In this document: positions 27,366 through 36,243 of the stretch, one piece after another
Numbering within the stretch: the first letter of the stretch is position 1
Layout of the letters: each line of letters starts with the position of its first letter
DNA from: Pseudomonadota bacterium
Lineage (GTDB): Bacteria > Pseudomonadota > Gammaproteobacteria > Steroidobacterales > Steroidobacteraceae
Reading direction: 5' to 3'
NCBI GenBank assembly: GCA_037200975.1
Contig: JBBCGI010000001.1
Location: forward strand, 2,294,001-2,358,000
Length of the DNA: 64,000 nucleotides
Notes under the pieces: model-generated
Databases searched by the model: none
Told to the model about the DNA's origin: nothing
What the model saw: only the letters and a program-made list of their open reading frames with translations
Position numbers and translations under genes: made by a program

Positions 27366-28071
27366 TCACGAGCACGCGATTCGCGCGACCGTTGCCGCCC
27401 TTAAGCCGCATGGCCACGAATGCTGGCTCGTCGACGACGGCAGCGATGCGCGTTGCGCGCCGCTGCTCGACGAACTGGCGGCGAACGAATCGGACTGGCT
27501 CAAGCTCATTCGCTGCCCGGTGAATCGCGGCAAGGGCATCGCCGTATTGACCGGCTTCAGGGCGGCGCACGCCGCCGGTTGTACCCACGCGCTGCAGATC
27601 GACGCCGATGGTCAGCACGATTTCGCGGCGGTCCCGCGCATGGCGGCGCTGGCGCGCGAGAATCCGGCGGCCATCATCACCGGCGTGCCGCTGTTCGACG
27701 AAAGCGCGCCCGCCTCGCGCCGCATCGGCCGCAAGTTCACCACGTTGTGGGTGCGCATCAATACCCTGTCCACACGTATCGAAGACGCCATGTGCGGTTT
27801 TCGCGTCTATCCACTCGATTCCATCCTCACGCTCGCCAGACACGCCAGTTTCGGCAGCCGCATGGAATTCGATCCGGAGATCCTGGTGCGCGCGGTCTGG
27901 GCCGGCATTCCGCTGGTGTCGATGCCCACCCAGGTGGTGTACCCGGCAGACGGCGTCTCGCACTTCAAGATGTGGCGCGACAACGTGCGCATCTCGTGGA
28001 TGCATACGCGCCTCTTCTTCGGCATGTTGTGGCGGCTGCCCATGCTGCTCGCGCGTAACATCCGTTCATGA
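27331..28071 (+). CDS. Family 2 glycosyltransferase
   Basis: A 246-residue GT-A enzyme. The N-terminus GLIVPFFNHEHAIRATVAAL and CWLVDDGSD bind the nucleotide sugar; DADGQHD is the metal-binding DXD motif; EDAMCGFRVYPLDS and MEFDPEILVRAVWAG are conserved in polyprenyl-phosphate-type relatives. It could glycosylate the polyene or its anchor. ATG 27334 is an alternative start. Its stop overlaps the thioesterase start (ATGA). Confidence 0.85.
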   Translation: MMRLGLIVPFFNHEHAIRATVAALKPHGHECWLVDDGSDARCAPLLDELAANESDWLKLIRCPVNRGKGIAVLTGFRAAHAAGCTHALQIDADGQHDFAAVPRMAALARENPAAIITGVPLFDESAPASRRIGRKFTTLWVRINTLSTRIEDAMCGFRVYPLDSILTLARHASFGSRMEFDPEILVRAVWAGIPLVSMPTQVVYPADGVSHFKMWRDNVRISWMHTRLFFGMLWRLPMLLARNIRS

Positions 28072-28493
28072 CTGCTCCCGTTCCCGCGCTCAGGTCTCAC
28101 AGCATCACGCTGCAGGTGCCGTTCCACGATCTCGACCCGGTCGGCATCGTCTGGCACGGCAACTACGCCAAGTATTTCGAGATCGCGCGCTGCGCGTTGC
28201 TCGAAACATTCAATTACAACTACGACCAGATGGCGCTGTCCGGATATTCCTGGCCCGTGATCGATCTGCACCTGCGTTACGTGAAGGCCGCGCGGTTCGC
28301 GGAGAAACTCGCCGTGAAGGCCACCTTGCGGGAATGGGAGTACCGGCTGCGCATCGACTACCTGGTCACCGACGCCGTCTCCGGGCTGCGGGTCTGCAAG
28401 GGCACCAGCATCCAGGTCGCGGTGGATCTGAAGACGCACGAGATGTGCCTGCGGTCGCCCGAGGTCATCTTTCAGCGCCTGGGTGTGGAATGA
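28068..28493 (+). CDS. Acyl-CoA/ACP thioesterase (4-hydroxybenzoyl-CoA thioesterase fold)
   Basis: A 141-residue hotdog thioesterase. The motif FHDLDPVGIVWHGNYAKYFE carries the conserved aspartate and the HGNY block of the 4HBT family. It would release the finished aryl-polyene chain or remove stalled acyl groups (ApeK role). Both ends overlap neighbouring genes by 4 nt. Confidence 0.87.
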   Translation: MTAPVPALRSHSITLQVPFHDLDPVGIVWHGNYAKYFEIARCALLETFNYNYDQMALSGYSWPVIDLHLRYVKAARFAEKLAVKATLREWEYRLRIDYLVTDAVSGLRVCKGTSIQVAVDLKTHEMCLRSPEVIFQRLGVE

Positions 28494-29140
28494 AGAACCT
28501 GCGCCGCGCGGCGTGGGTCGCGCTTTTGTGCGCTGCCGCTCCGGTGCTGGGTGCCGACTCGGTGTTCACGCATCCGGCCAGCGCCGCGCAGCTCGTGACA
28601 CTCACGCGGCCGACGGCCTTGTCGCTCGAGAAGGCGAAGGCGGTGCGCGGCAAGTTCGTGCAGCGGCGCTATCTCGCCGATCTCGCGCAGCCGCTGCTGT
28701 CTTCCGGCAGTTTCCTGTTCGCCCGCGGCGCCGGCATCGAGTGGCACACCGAACTACCGTTCGACTCGCAGTTCCTGCTGGCCGAGTCCGGCATCACCCA
28801 GCGCGACGAGGGCGGCGTGACCCTCAGCGTCAAGGCCGCCGACCAACCGGCGCTCGCGGTGGTGTCGCGCGTGTTCTTCGCGTTGTTCGCGCTCGACATC
28901 GGCGCGTTGTCGCATGACTTCGAGTTGTACGGCGAACCGCGCGGCGCCGGCTGGGTGCTCGGGCTCAAGCCGCGCGCCGAAGCGCTCGGCAGCGTGTTTC
29001 GCCAAGCCGTCGTGAGCGGCGGCGCCACCGTCGAGCGCGTGGTGCTCGAGGACGGCAACGGCGACCGCTCGGAAATCCTGCTGCAGGGCGTGTCGTACGA
29101 TCCGGCGGGTTTGACGGCGGACGAACGCCGCCGCTTCTGA
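28490..29140 (+). CDS. LolA-like outer-membrane lipoprotein carrier
   Basis: A 216-residue periplasmic protein with a signal peptide (about residues 1-21, ending PVLGA) and a LolA-type half-barrel: KAVRGKFVQRRYL, LLSSGSFLFARGAGIEWHTE and LGLKPRAEALGSVF. In polyene clusters this paralogue is thought to carry the polyene lipid across the periplasm (ApeL role). It starts at ATG 28490, coupled to the thioesterase, and the MMPL pump follows 4 nt later. Confidence 0.85.
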   Translation: MKNLRRAAWVALLCAAAPVLGADSVFTHPASAAQLVTLTRPTALSLEKAKAVRGKFVQRRYLADLAQPLLSSGSFLFARGAGIEWHTELPFDSQFLLAESGITQRDEGGVTLSVKAADQPALAVVSRVFFALFALDIGALSHDFELYGEPRGAGWVLGLKPRAEALGSVFRQAVVSGGATVERVVLEDGNGDRSEILLQGVSYDPAGLTADERRRF

Positions 29141-29144
29141 TGCC

Positions 29145-30895
29145 GTGACCGACGCCAGCCCTCCATCCGCACGGACACCGGGCTTCTGGCTGGCGCTGGC
29201 CGGCGTGCTCGTCTTGTTAGGTGCATTCGCGTTCGTGGTGGCGCCGCGGCTGCGCATCGAAACCAACCTGCTCGCCTTGCTGCCGGCCACGGCCGAGAAC
29301 CGCGTGCAGCTCGATGCGGTCAAACGATTCGCCGACCGCTCGAGCCGCGAGCTCGTCTTCGTGGTGGGGACGGCCGAACGCGACCGTCTCCGCGCCACGG
29401 GTCTGGCCTTCGCCAATGCGCTGGTGCGGTCCGGCGCATTCGCGCGCGTGGATTTCGTCGTCGACGATCGCTACGTGAGCGCGGCGCGCGCCGAGCGTTC
29501 CCTGCGCGCCGCGTTGTTATCCGCGCGGCAACGCGAACAGCTGGAGCACGACGTGCGGGCGCTGGAACGTGATGCGCTGCGCGCGGCATACACGCCGCTC
29601 GGGTTCACGCGGCCGTTCGGCATTTCGGACGATCCACTCGGTCTGGCTTCGGCGGCATTTGCCGAAGCGCTGCCCGGTTCGGGCAAGGCGCGGCTCGAGG
29701 GCGACATTCTCGTCGTCGGTGGCGAAGGCCGGCATTGGACCGTGGTGCGTGCGACCACGGATCAGGATCCTTACCGCACCGAAACGCAGGAGAAGGTGAC
29801 GGGCGCCATCGCCGCGGCGCGTGCCGCGGCATCCGGCGCCGCGAGTGATGCCGAGATCGCCGGGTCCGGTGTCATCCTGCATGCTGCCGCCGCGGCCTCG
29901 AAGGCGCAGTCGGAAGTCGCGACGTTCGGCGGCGTCGACCTGCTCGCCGTCGTCGTACTCATCGTGCTGGTGTTCCGCCAGCTGCGGCCGTTGCTGGTGA
30001 CGCTGTTGACGATCGGTATCGCGACGCTGGCGGCGATCACCGCCTGCCAGCTCGCCTTCGGCCAGGTGCACATCCTCACGTTGACCTTCGGCACCAGCCT
30101 GATCGGCGTGTCGGTGGATTACGCGCTGCATTATTTCGTCAATCGCATGCCATCACGCGGCGGCGCGACGACGCCTCACAACATCGTGCCGGCGCTGATC
30201 CTCGGCTGCACGACCACGGTCGCCGGCTACATGACGTTGCTGGTGGCGCCGATTCCCGGGCTGCGGCAGATCGCGTTGTTTTCCGCGGTCGGCCTCGCGA
30301 CGGCGTGTGCGATCGTCATCCTGCTCTATCCGGCCGGCTTGAGCGCCTTGAGCGTCGCATTCCGGCGGCTGCATCTGGAAGGGACGAAGCCGCCGCGCGC
30401 GGTGCCGCAATGGATAGGCCGCCTGGCACGTTTCCAGCCGCTCACGCTGTTGCCGCGGCCCGCAATGTGGGCGCTGCTGGCCGTACTGCTGGCGGCGACG
30501 ATCTGGGGCGCGTCCATGCTGAAGCCGCGCGACGACGTGCGCGCCCTGCAGCGCCCGCCGCCCGAACTAGTGGCCGCCGAACAACGCGTGCGTACCTTGT
30601 TAGGCGTGGGGTTCGACACGCGTTTCGTGCTGGTCGCGGCCGCGACACCCGAGCTCGTCCTGCAGCGGCTCGAAGCGCTGGAACCCGTGTTCGCGCGGCT
30701 CGAACACGACGGTAGCATCCAGGGGCACATGAGCATGAGCCCGAGCCTGGCATCGCTCGAACGGCAGCGGGCGCGATCGGGAGTTGCTCGAACGCCAGGT
30801 CTATGGAGATGACGGAGCGCTGACACATGTCATGCAGCAGTTGGGATTCGCGCCTGAGGTCATCGCGACCCGGCGCGCGGCGTTCGACGCGACTC
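29145..30895 (+). pseudogene. MMPL-family exporter, frameshifted and truncated
   Basis: The reading frame from GTG 29145 encodes about 545 residues of an RND/MMPL polyene exporter (ApeM role). Visible are a first membrane helix (about 13-35), a large periplasmic loop (36-255), five helices (about 258-390) and the seventh helix WALLAVLLAATIWGASML. An indel at about 30770-30785 shifts the frame; sense continues in the +1 frame as LLERQVYGDDGALTHVMQQL to about 30893. There the sequence jumps to the end of a ketoreductase. The second loop's end and helices 8-12 are missing. Whether this is a real deletion or an assembly join cannot be told from the sequence. Confidence 0.85.
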
Positions 30896-30966
30896 GCTTT
30901 CCTGATGTCGCGCGAGCGGACTACATCACGCGCCAGGTCATCGGCGTCAACGGTGGACTGGTCTAG
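30896..30966 (+). pseudogene. 3' remnant of a 3-ketoacyl-ACP reductase (FabG/ApeQ type)
   Basis: Only the last 24 codons remain. Bases 30896-30916 read AFLMSRE in one frame and, after one missing G, 30917-30963 read ADYITRQVIGVNGGLV followed by TAG; together this is the exact pattern of FabG C-termini. The first roughly 220 codons, including the Tyr-x3-Lys active site, are absent because the sequence joins straight from the MMPL gene. The ketosynthase start follows immediately at 30967. Confidence 0.8.
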
Positions 30967-32220
30967 ATGACTGCGCAGCCGGGCGAGCGCTCATCCATCA
31001 CCACGCGGCGCGTGGTCGTGACCGGCATGTCCGGCGTCACCTCGCTCGGCCAGAGCTGGCCCGAGATCGTAAAGAATCTGCGCGCGGGGCGCGAGCGGCG
31101 TGCAACGCATGCCGGACTGGGAACGTTACAGCGACCTGCTCACACGGCTCGGCGCGCCAGTGACCGACTTCACGCTGCCGCCTCACTACACGCGCAAGAC
31201 CACGCGCACCATGGGCCGCGTCGCGCAGATGGCGGTGCGTTCGAGCGAAGTGGCGCTCGAAGACGCCGGTCTCAAGGACGGACACGGCATTCCTGAGATC
31301 GGGGCGCGTCGGTGTCGCATACGGCTCCAGCACCGGCAGCACGATGCGATCCGCGACTTCGGCAACATGCTCACGAGCGGCGAGTCCGGCAACATCAATG
31401 CGACCACCTACATCCGCATGATGGGCCACACGACCGCGGTGAACATCGGCGTGCATTTCGGCCTGCAGGGCCGCGTCATCCCGACCTCGAGCGCCTGCAC
31501 CTCGGGTAGTCAGGGCATCGGATATGCGTACGAGGCGATCCGTTTCGGATTGCAGGACGCGATGGTGGCGGGCGGCGGTGAAGAGCTGTGCGTGTCGGAG
31601 GCCGCGGTATTCGACACGTTGTACGCCACGTCCACTCGCAACGAAGCGCCCAAGACGACGCCGGCGCCGTTCGACAAGACCCGCGACGGGCTGGTCATCG
31701 GCGAGGGCGCCTGTTCGCTGGTGCTCGAGGAACGCGAACGGGCCGTCGCTCGCGGCGCGCGCATCTACGCGAGATCATCGGCTTCGCCTCCAATTCCGAC
31801 GGCGATCACGTGACGCATCGAACACCCACACCATGGAGCGCGTCATGCGCATGGCGATGGCCGCCGCGGGCATCGACGAGTCCGCGGTGCAGTACATCAA
31901 CGCCCACGGCACCGCCACCGACACGGCGACATCGCCGAATCGCAGGCCACGTTCCGCGTGTTCGGGCAGAAGGCGCCGGTCAGCTCGCTCAAGGGGCATT
32001 TCGGCCACACGCTCGGCGCCTGCGGCGCGCTCGAAAGCTGGGCGACGATCCAGATGATGCACGGCGGCTGGTTCGCGCCGAGCGTAATCTGCACACGGTC
32101 GACGAGCGCTGCGGCGATCTCGACTATCTACGGCGCAAGCTCGACATCGGCATTGCGATGAACAACAATTTCGCGTTCGGCGGCATCAACACGTCGTTGA
32201 TCTTCGCGCGGACCCAATGA
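30967..32220 (+). pseudogene. Beta-ketoacyl-ACP synthase (ApeR type), multiple frameshifts
   Basis: Joining frames gives a ketosynthase of about 415 residues starting MTAQPGERSSITTRRVVVTG. The cysteine lies in IPTSSACTSGSQGIGYAYE, the histidines in YINAHGTATDTG and LKGHFGHTLGACGA, and the end is MNNNFAFGGINTSLIF. At least seven single-base indels are needed: an extra G near 31095 and near 31305, and a missing base near 31346, 31769, 31822, 31929 and 32071. All catalytic residues survive in the corrected reading, and most changes fall in short runs of G or C, so sequence error is a serious possibility. It follows the ketoreductase remnant by zero nt. Confidence 0.82.
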
Positions 32221-32231
32221 GGAGACCACAA

Positions 32232-32702
32232 GTGAACACCCAGAAGATCGCCTACAGACTTTCCGCCGGCGCGCCTGGCCGCCGCCGCGGTGACGCTGCT
32301 CGCGACCTCGCCCGTCGCCGACGCGCGCGACACGCTGCAGAATTTTCGCTCGAGGCGGCGCTCGCCAAGGCGCAGGCCACGGGCCAGCTCGCCCCCGGCA
32401 TCAAGCTGTTCTTCGGCGCGCAGAAACACCCGAAGCCGACCGCGCAGCTCGGCCCGGGCGCGCACCAACAAGAAGACCAATTTCTTCAACAAGACGGATC
32501 AGGAAGGCTGCGACTGGGCGTTCCTGTCCTCGATGATCACGCTCACGCAGTTACGCGCAGCGCGTCGGTGGCAACGCCATCGTCAACATCCGCAGCAACT
32601 ACAAGAACCACGAGTTCTCGAGTGAGACCGAATACCAGTGCGGTGCGGGGCAACGTGACCGGCGGCACGGCCTTCATTGGCGACGTCGTCAAACTACCGT
32701 AG
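32232..32702 (+). pseudogene. Conserved exported protein ending the polyene cluster, frameshifted
   Basis: Starting at GTG 32232 and correcting several single-base indels (near 32269, 32349, 32456, 32545 and 32648), the product is about 150 residues with a signal peptide (AAAAVTLLATSPVADA). The mature part shows EAALAKAQATGQLAPGIKLF, KTDQEGCDWAFLSSM and GGNAIVNIRSNYKNHEFSS, ending with YQCGAGNVTGGTAFIGDVV. Similar proteins are misannotated as excinuclease ATPase subunits in some genomes; no such motif is present. The fold resembles small envelope proteins with a NAIV-N strand. Function unknown; a terminator follows at once. Confidence 0.7.
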
Positions 32703-32719
32703 ATTGCGGCGCGATATGA

Positions 32720-32747
32720 AAAAGGCCGCCCCTTCGGGCGGCCTTTT
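32720..32747. terminator. Intrinsic terminator between polyene cluster and TonB receptor gene
   Basis: A 12-bp perfect stem (32720-32731 with 32736-32747) around the loop CTTC; the right arm ends in TTTT and the left arm begins AAAA, so it can work in both directions. It ends the right arm of the polyene cluster on the plus strand and the convergent receptor gene on the minus strand. Confidence 0.9.
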
Positions 32748-32771
32748 GTTTGCGCCGGGAACTTCAGGCGG

Positions 32772-35700
32772 TCAGAAGTTGACCTTGACGCCCGCGTACG
32801 CGAAGCGTCCTTTCGATTCGTAGATACCGCTGCCCTCGCCGGTGCCGGTGAGCCCGAATGGCGCGATGCGGTTCGTGAGGTTGTCGACGCCGAGGTACGC
32901 GTTCACCGAGTCGGTGATGTCATAGGCTGCGCGGATGTCGTGGTAGAACACCTCGCCGTAGTAGCGCGCGTCCGCGTAGTCCGATTCTGCGGGGGATTAC
33001 CCTGCAGGCCGAACGTGTCCTCGTAGAAATTGAGGACCTGCGGACCGATGTAACGCAGCTGATAACCGATCTTGAGCTTGCCCACCGCGAAATCGGTGTT
33101 CAGATTGAACGCATCTTTCGGATCGCCCAGTTCCAGCAGCACCTGATCGGCATCGCCGGGCGCGGCTGGATTCAGGAAGTCGTCACGCTGCAGCATGTGC
33201 GTCCACACCAGCCGCGTGGTCAGCCGGCCTGCATCGCCGATGTCGTGGCTATATCCGGCTTCGATGTCCACGCCGCGCGCGGTCGAGCTGGCGTAGTTGA
33301 GCGACAACTGCTGCAGGCTGCCCTGGACGATCTGGTACGGCACTTCCTCGTGTGGGCCGATGCCCGCGCCGTTGCGCGTGAACAGGCCGCAGAACTGGTT
33401 ATTCAGGTCCGGCGCGTCGTAACACGCGTTCATGATGTCCTGCGCCGTCGGCGCGGTGATCACATCGTCGATGGTGATGTCGAAATAGTCGGCCGACAAC
33501 GAGAAGCCCGGCAGGAACGTGGGTTGCCACACGATGCCGCGGTGAACGAGTCCGACGTCTCTTCCTTGAGTTCCGGATTGCCGCCGCTGACGATCTCGAT
33601 CGACGAGGTGTAGAGGAAGTTGTAGTCGGCGGGAATTCCGGCCGCCGCGCAATTCGCCTCACGCGTCGGCGAGCCGTTGCCACGGCTGTCGCGGGCGCAG
33701 GGATCGATCGGGGCCGCTTCGAAGTTCTGGCCCTGAGCGGTGTACAGGTCGGCGAGGCTCGGCGCACGCACCGCGCGGGCAATGCCGGCACGGAACCGCA
33801 GGCCTTCGATCGGGGCGTATTCGAGACCGCCGTTGTACGCGAGCACGCCGCCAGTCGAGCCGTTGTAGTCGGCGTAGCGCGCGGCGAGGTTCAGCGTCAG
33901 CTCCTTTGCGCCGGTCTTCTCCCTGAGCAATGGCACGCGGAATTCCGTGAACACTTCGTCGACCTTGAACTTCGGCGCCTGCAGCGCCGTCAGCGCGTTG
34001 TAGAACGTGAGTCCGTTCGACACGATCGGATCGGCCTGGAAGGAATTCTCTTCGGTGCGATGCTCGACGCCGAATGCCAGACCCACCGGGCCTGCGGGCA
34101 ACGAGAACCATGCGCTCGAGTCACCCGTCACCGTGGCGTTCACCACGAATTCGGTGATCTTGCCCACCGAGGTCGTGTCGTCGGTGAGGTAGTCGTGCAT
34201 CTGTCTGGTGATGTTGCCGTCACCGAAGGGATTCATCGGGACGCAATTTGCGATGTCGTTCGCCAGCCGCGCGTCGGCGAACAAGGCCGCCGGCTCGCGT
34301 TCCTCTGTGTTCGGGTCGTCGAGGTTGTCGCCGTAGCCATAAGCGGCATCCGGATCGATCTGCGACCGGCAGACGATCTGCCCGCTGGAATCGCGCACCG
34401 AATCCATCGCGAGACCGAACTTCTGCGAATCGAGATTGTTCTTCACCAGCGTGTCTTCCTTGAACTGGCCCCAGTTCACGGACACTTCGTAGTTCCAGCC
34501 CTCGCCGATCTGGCCGCCGGCGCCGAGCACGATGCGCGTGGTCTCGCGCGTCGCGTCTTCTTCACGGTTGCCGAAATCGAGCAGGTTGCGGCGGAAGATC
34601 AACGGCGTCGAACCGTCCGTGATGGGATCCAGCCCCTGCGCCACGCGTGCGGCGTTGATGGTGGCGCGATTGGCGTCCGTGATGAACGGATTGTCGAACC
34701 GCGGGCGCTCGCGGTCGCCGTCGATGGTGCTGCCCTGGAAAAACGCCGGCTGGCCGAAGCGGACCGACTCCGTGCGGATGTATTTTGCCTCGATGAACGG
34801 CGCGAACGCCTCCGAGACCTGCAGGTTGCCGAAGACATTGAAGCTGTAACGCTCGAGTTTCGGGTAGATAGCCAGCGCGTTGCGCTCGCGGTTGTTGGTG
34901 CCGTTGCCGCCCTGGAAGCTGCCGTTCGGGGCGAGACCGATGCGTTCGCCGGTCTGCGGCACCAGCGAACCGTCGGGCTGCCACAGGAACGAACAGGCGA
35001 AAGGCGCGCCGGTGACGTCGCGGCCGCAGGGGGCAGCCGTGCCACCCATCGGCGTCGCGAGCAGGATGCTGCCGCCGTTGGCGATGGTGACGGAGCGAAC
35101 GTCGCTGAAATAGCGGCGATCAGGAACTCCGTCCGAGCCGTCCACCGCGTCCGGGCCGTCCGCGTCGGTGACGACGAACAAGCCTTGCCGCGCCAGATTC
35201 TCGCGGTCCGAGGCGAAGAACGGATCCTGCTTGGCGTATTCGAAGTTGGCCGCGATGTTGCCGCGGTCGTCCCAGAAGTTGGTGCCCGCCAATACGCTGG
35301 CGTAGTAGTTGCCCGCGTCGTGTTCGCTGGTGGTTTCACCACCCTGGCCGCGGAACTGCAGGCCCTCGAAGTCCTTCTTGAGGATGAAATTGACGACACC
35401 CGCGATGGCGTCCGAACCATATACCGCGGAGTTGCCGCCGGTGACGACGTCGATGCGTTCGACCAGGTCCGTGGGGAATGTGTTCGTGTCCGGGGACACG
35501 GCGTTGCCGAGGATGTCGGAGCCCACGTGACGGCGGCCGTTGACCAGCACCAGCGTGCGTTGCGTGCCGAGGCCGCGCAGATCGAGCAGGTTGAGCCCGG
35601 TGGTGCCGAGAAAGCGGCTCGAGTTCGATTGGCTGAAGGTGCTGCGTAATGCCGGCAGATCGTTGAGCAGGTCGCCGACGGACGTGCTGCCGGTTTCGTA

Positions 35701-35907
35701 CAACTCCGACGCGGAGACGGTCGTGACCGGCACGGCGGATTCCAGATTGGGCCGCGCGATGCGCGAGCCGGTCACGACGACCTCGTCGAGCGCCGCATCG
35801 TCGGGCGGCGTGGATTGTGCGGACACGATCGAAGTGGTGGCGGCCGCGGTGACACCGCAAAGCAACGACAACGCGCGGCGCAAGCCGCGATAACGTGGGG
35901 AAATCAT
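32772..35907 (-). pseudogene. TonB-dependent receptor 1, two frameshifts
   Basis: Read with two corrections this is a full outer-membrane receptor of about 1045 residues. ATG 35907 has a strong AGGAGG site. A signal peptide is followed by the plug (DEVVVTGSRIARPNLESAVP, LGTQRTLVLVNGRRHVG, VYGSDAIAGVVNFILKKDFEG) and a beta-barrel ending FAYAGVKVNF. One base is missing near 33542 (after DSFTA) and one near 32988 (after NPPQN). It is closely similar to receptor 2 throughout. Substrate is unknown; a large hydrophobic or saccharide ligand is typical of this size. The defects may be sequence errors. Confidence 0.88.
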
Positions 35908-35980
35908 TGAGCCTCCTGCGGAATCTGCGCTGCCGGTGCGTGTTCGAAACGTTCCGCTCGCGGCAGCTGGACTAACAACC

Positions 35981-36035
35981 CTTGATGTCTGCGTCTGTTG
36001 CACGCGCGCATCCGTGAGCCGGAGGTTAACAATGG
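35981..36035 (-). promoter_or_regulatory. Conserved regulatory block upstream of TonB receptor 1
   Basis: Within the 336-nt gap before receptor 1, this block is closely similar to 39460-39515 upstream of receptor 2. It contains a degenerate dyad (35984-35993 and 36003-36012, 7 of 10 pairs, 9-nt spacer) whose counterpart at receptor 2 is perfect. It lies about 77-105 nt before the ATG. The rest of the gap (35908-35980 and 36036-36192) shows no gene. Confidence 0.6.
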
Positions 36036-36192
36036 AGGCAAGGAATTGAATCGCCCGAAAACGGCACCTGTTCTGAAAGCGCCGCGGATGAGTAGTTAGC
36101 TGCGGCGAACCGAGAGGTTCGCGCGACGAGCCGTTGACTGGCCCGCGCGAGGCACCGGCGGCAAAGGCGGCGATTCTGTGGCGCAAAAGCAA

Positions 36193-36220
36193 AAGGGCCG
36201 GGTTTTGACGCCCGGCCCTT
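36193..36220 (-). terminator. Intrinsic terminator after TonB receptor 2
   Basis: A 10-bp stem (36193-36202 with 36211-36220) around an 8-nt loop, followed on the minus strand by a T-rich tail (TTGCTTTTG). It lies 24 nt past the stop of receptor 2 and separates it from receptor 1. Confidence 0.8.
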
Positions 36221-36243
36221 CGTTTTCGAGACTATCTAGAGAG

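Noticed and set aside
30784-30966. Short frame starting MLERQVYGDD and ending VNGGLV
   Set aside because: It is not a gene: the first half is MMPL sequence and the second half is a ketoreductase end, joined across the deletion or assembly break.
32217-32231. ATG 32217 as start of the final exported protein
   Set aside because: It overlaps the ketosynthase stop and would add charged residues before the signal peptide; GTG 32232 fits the signal peptide better.
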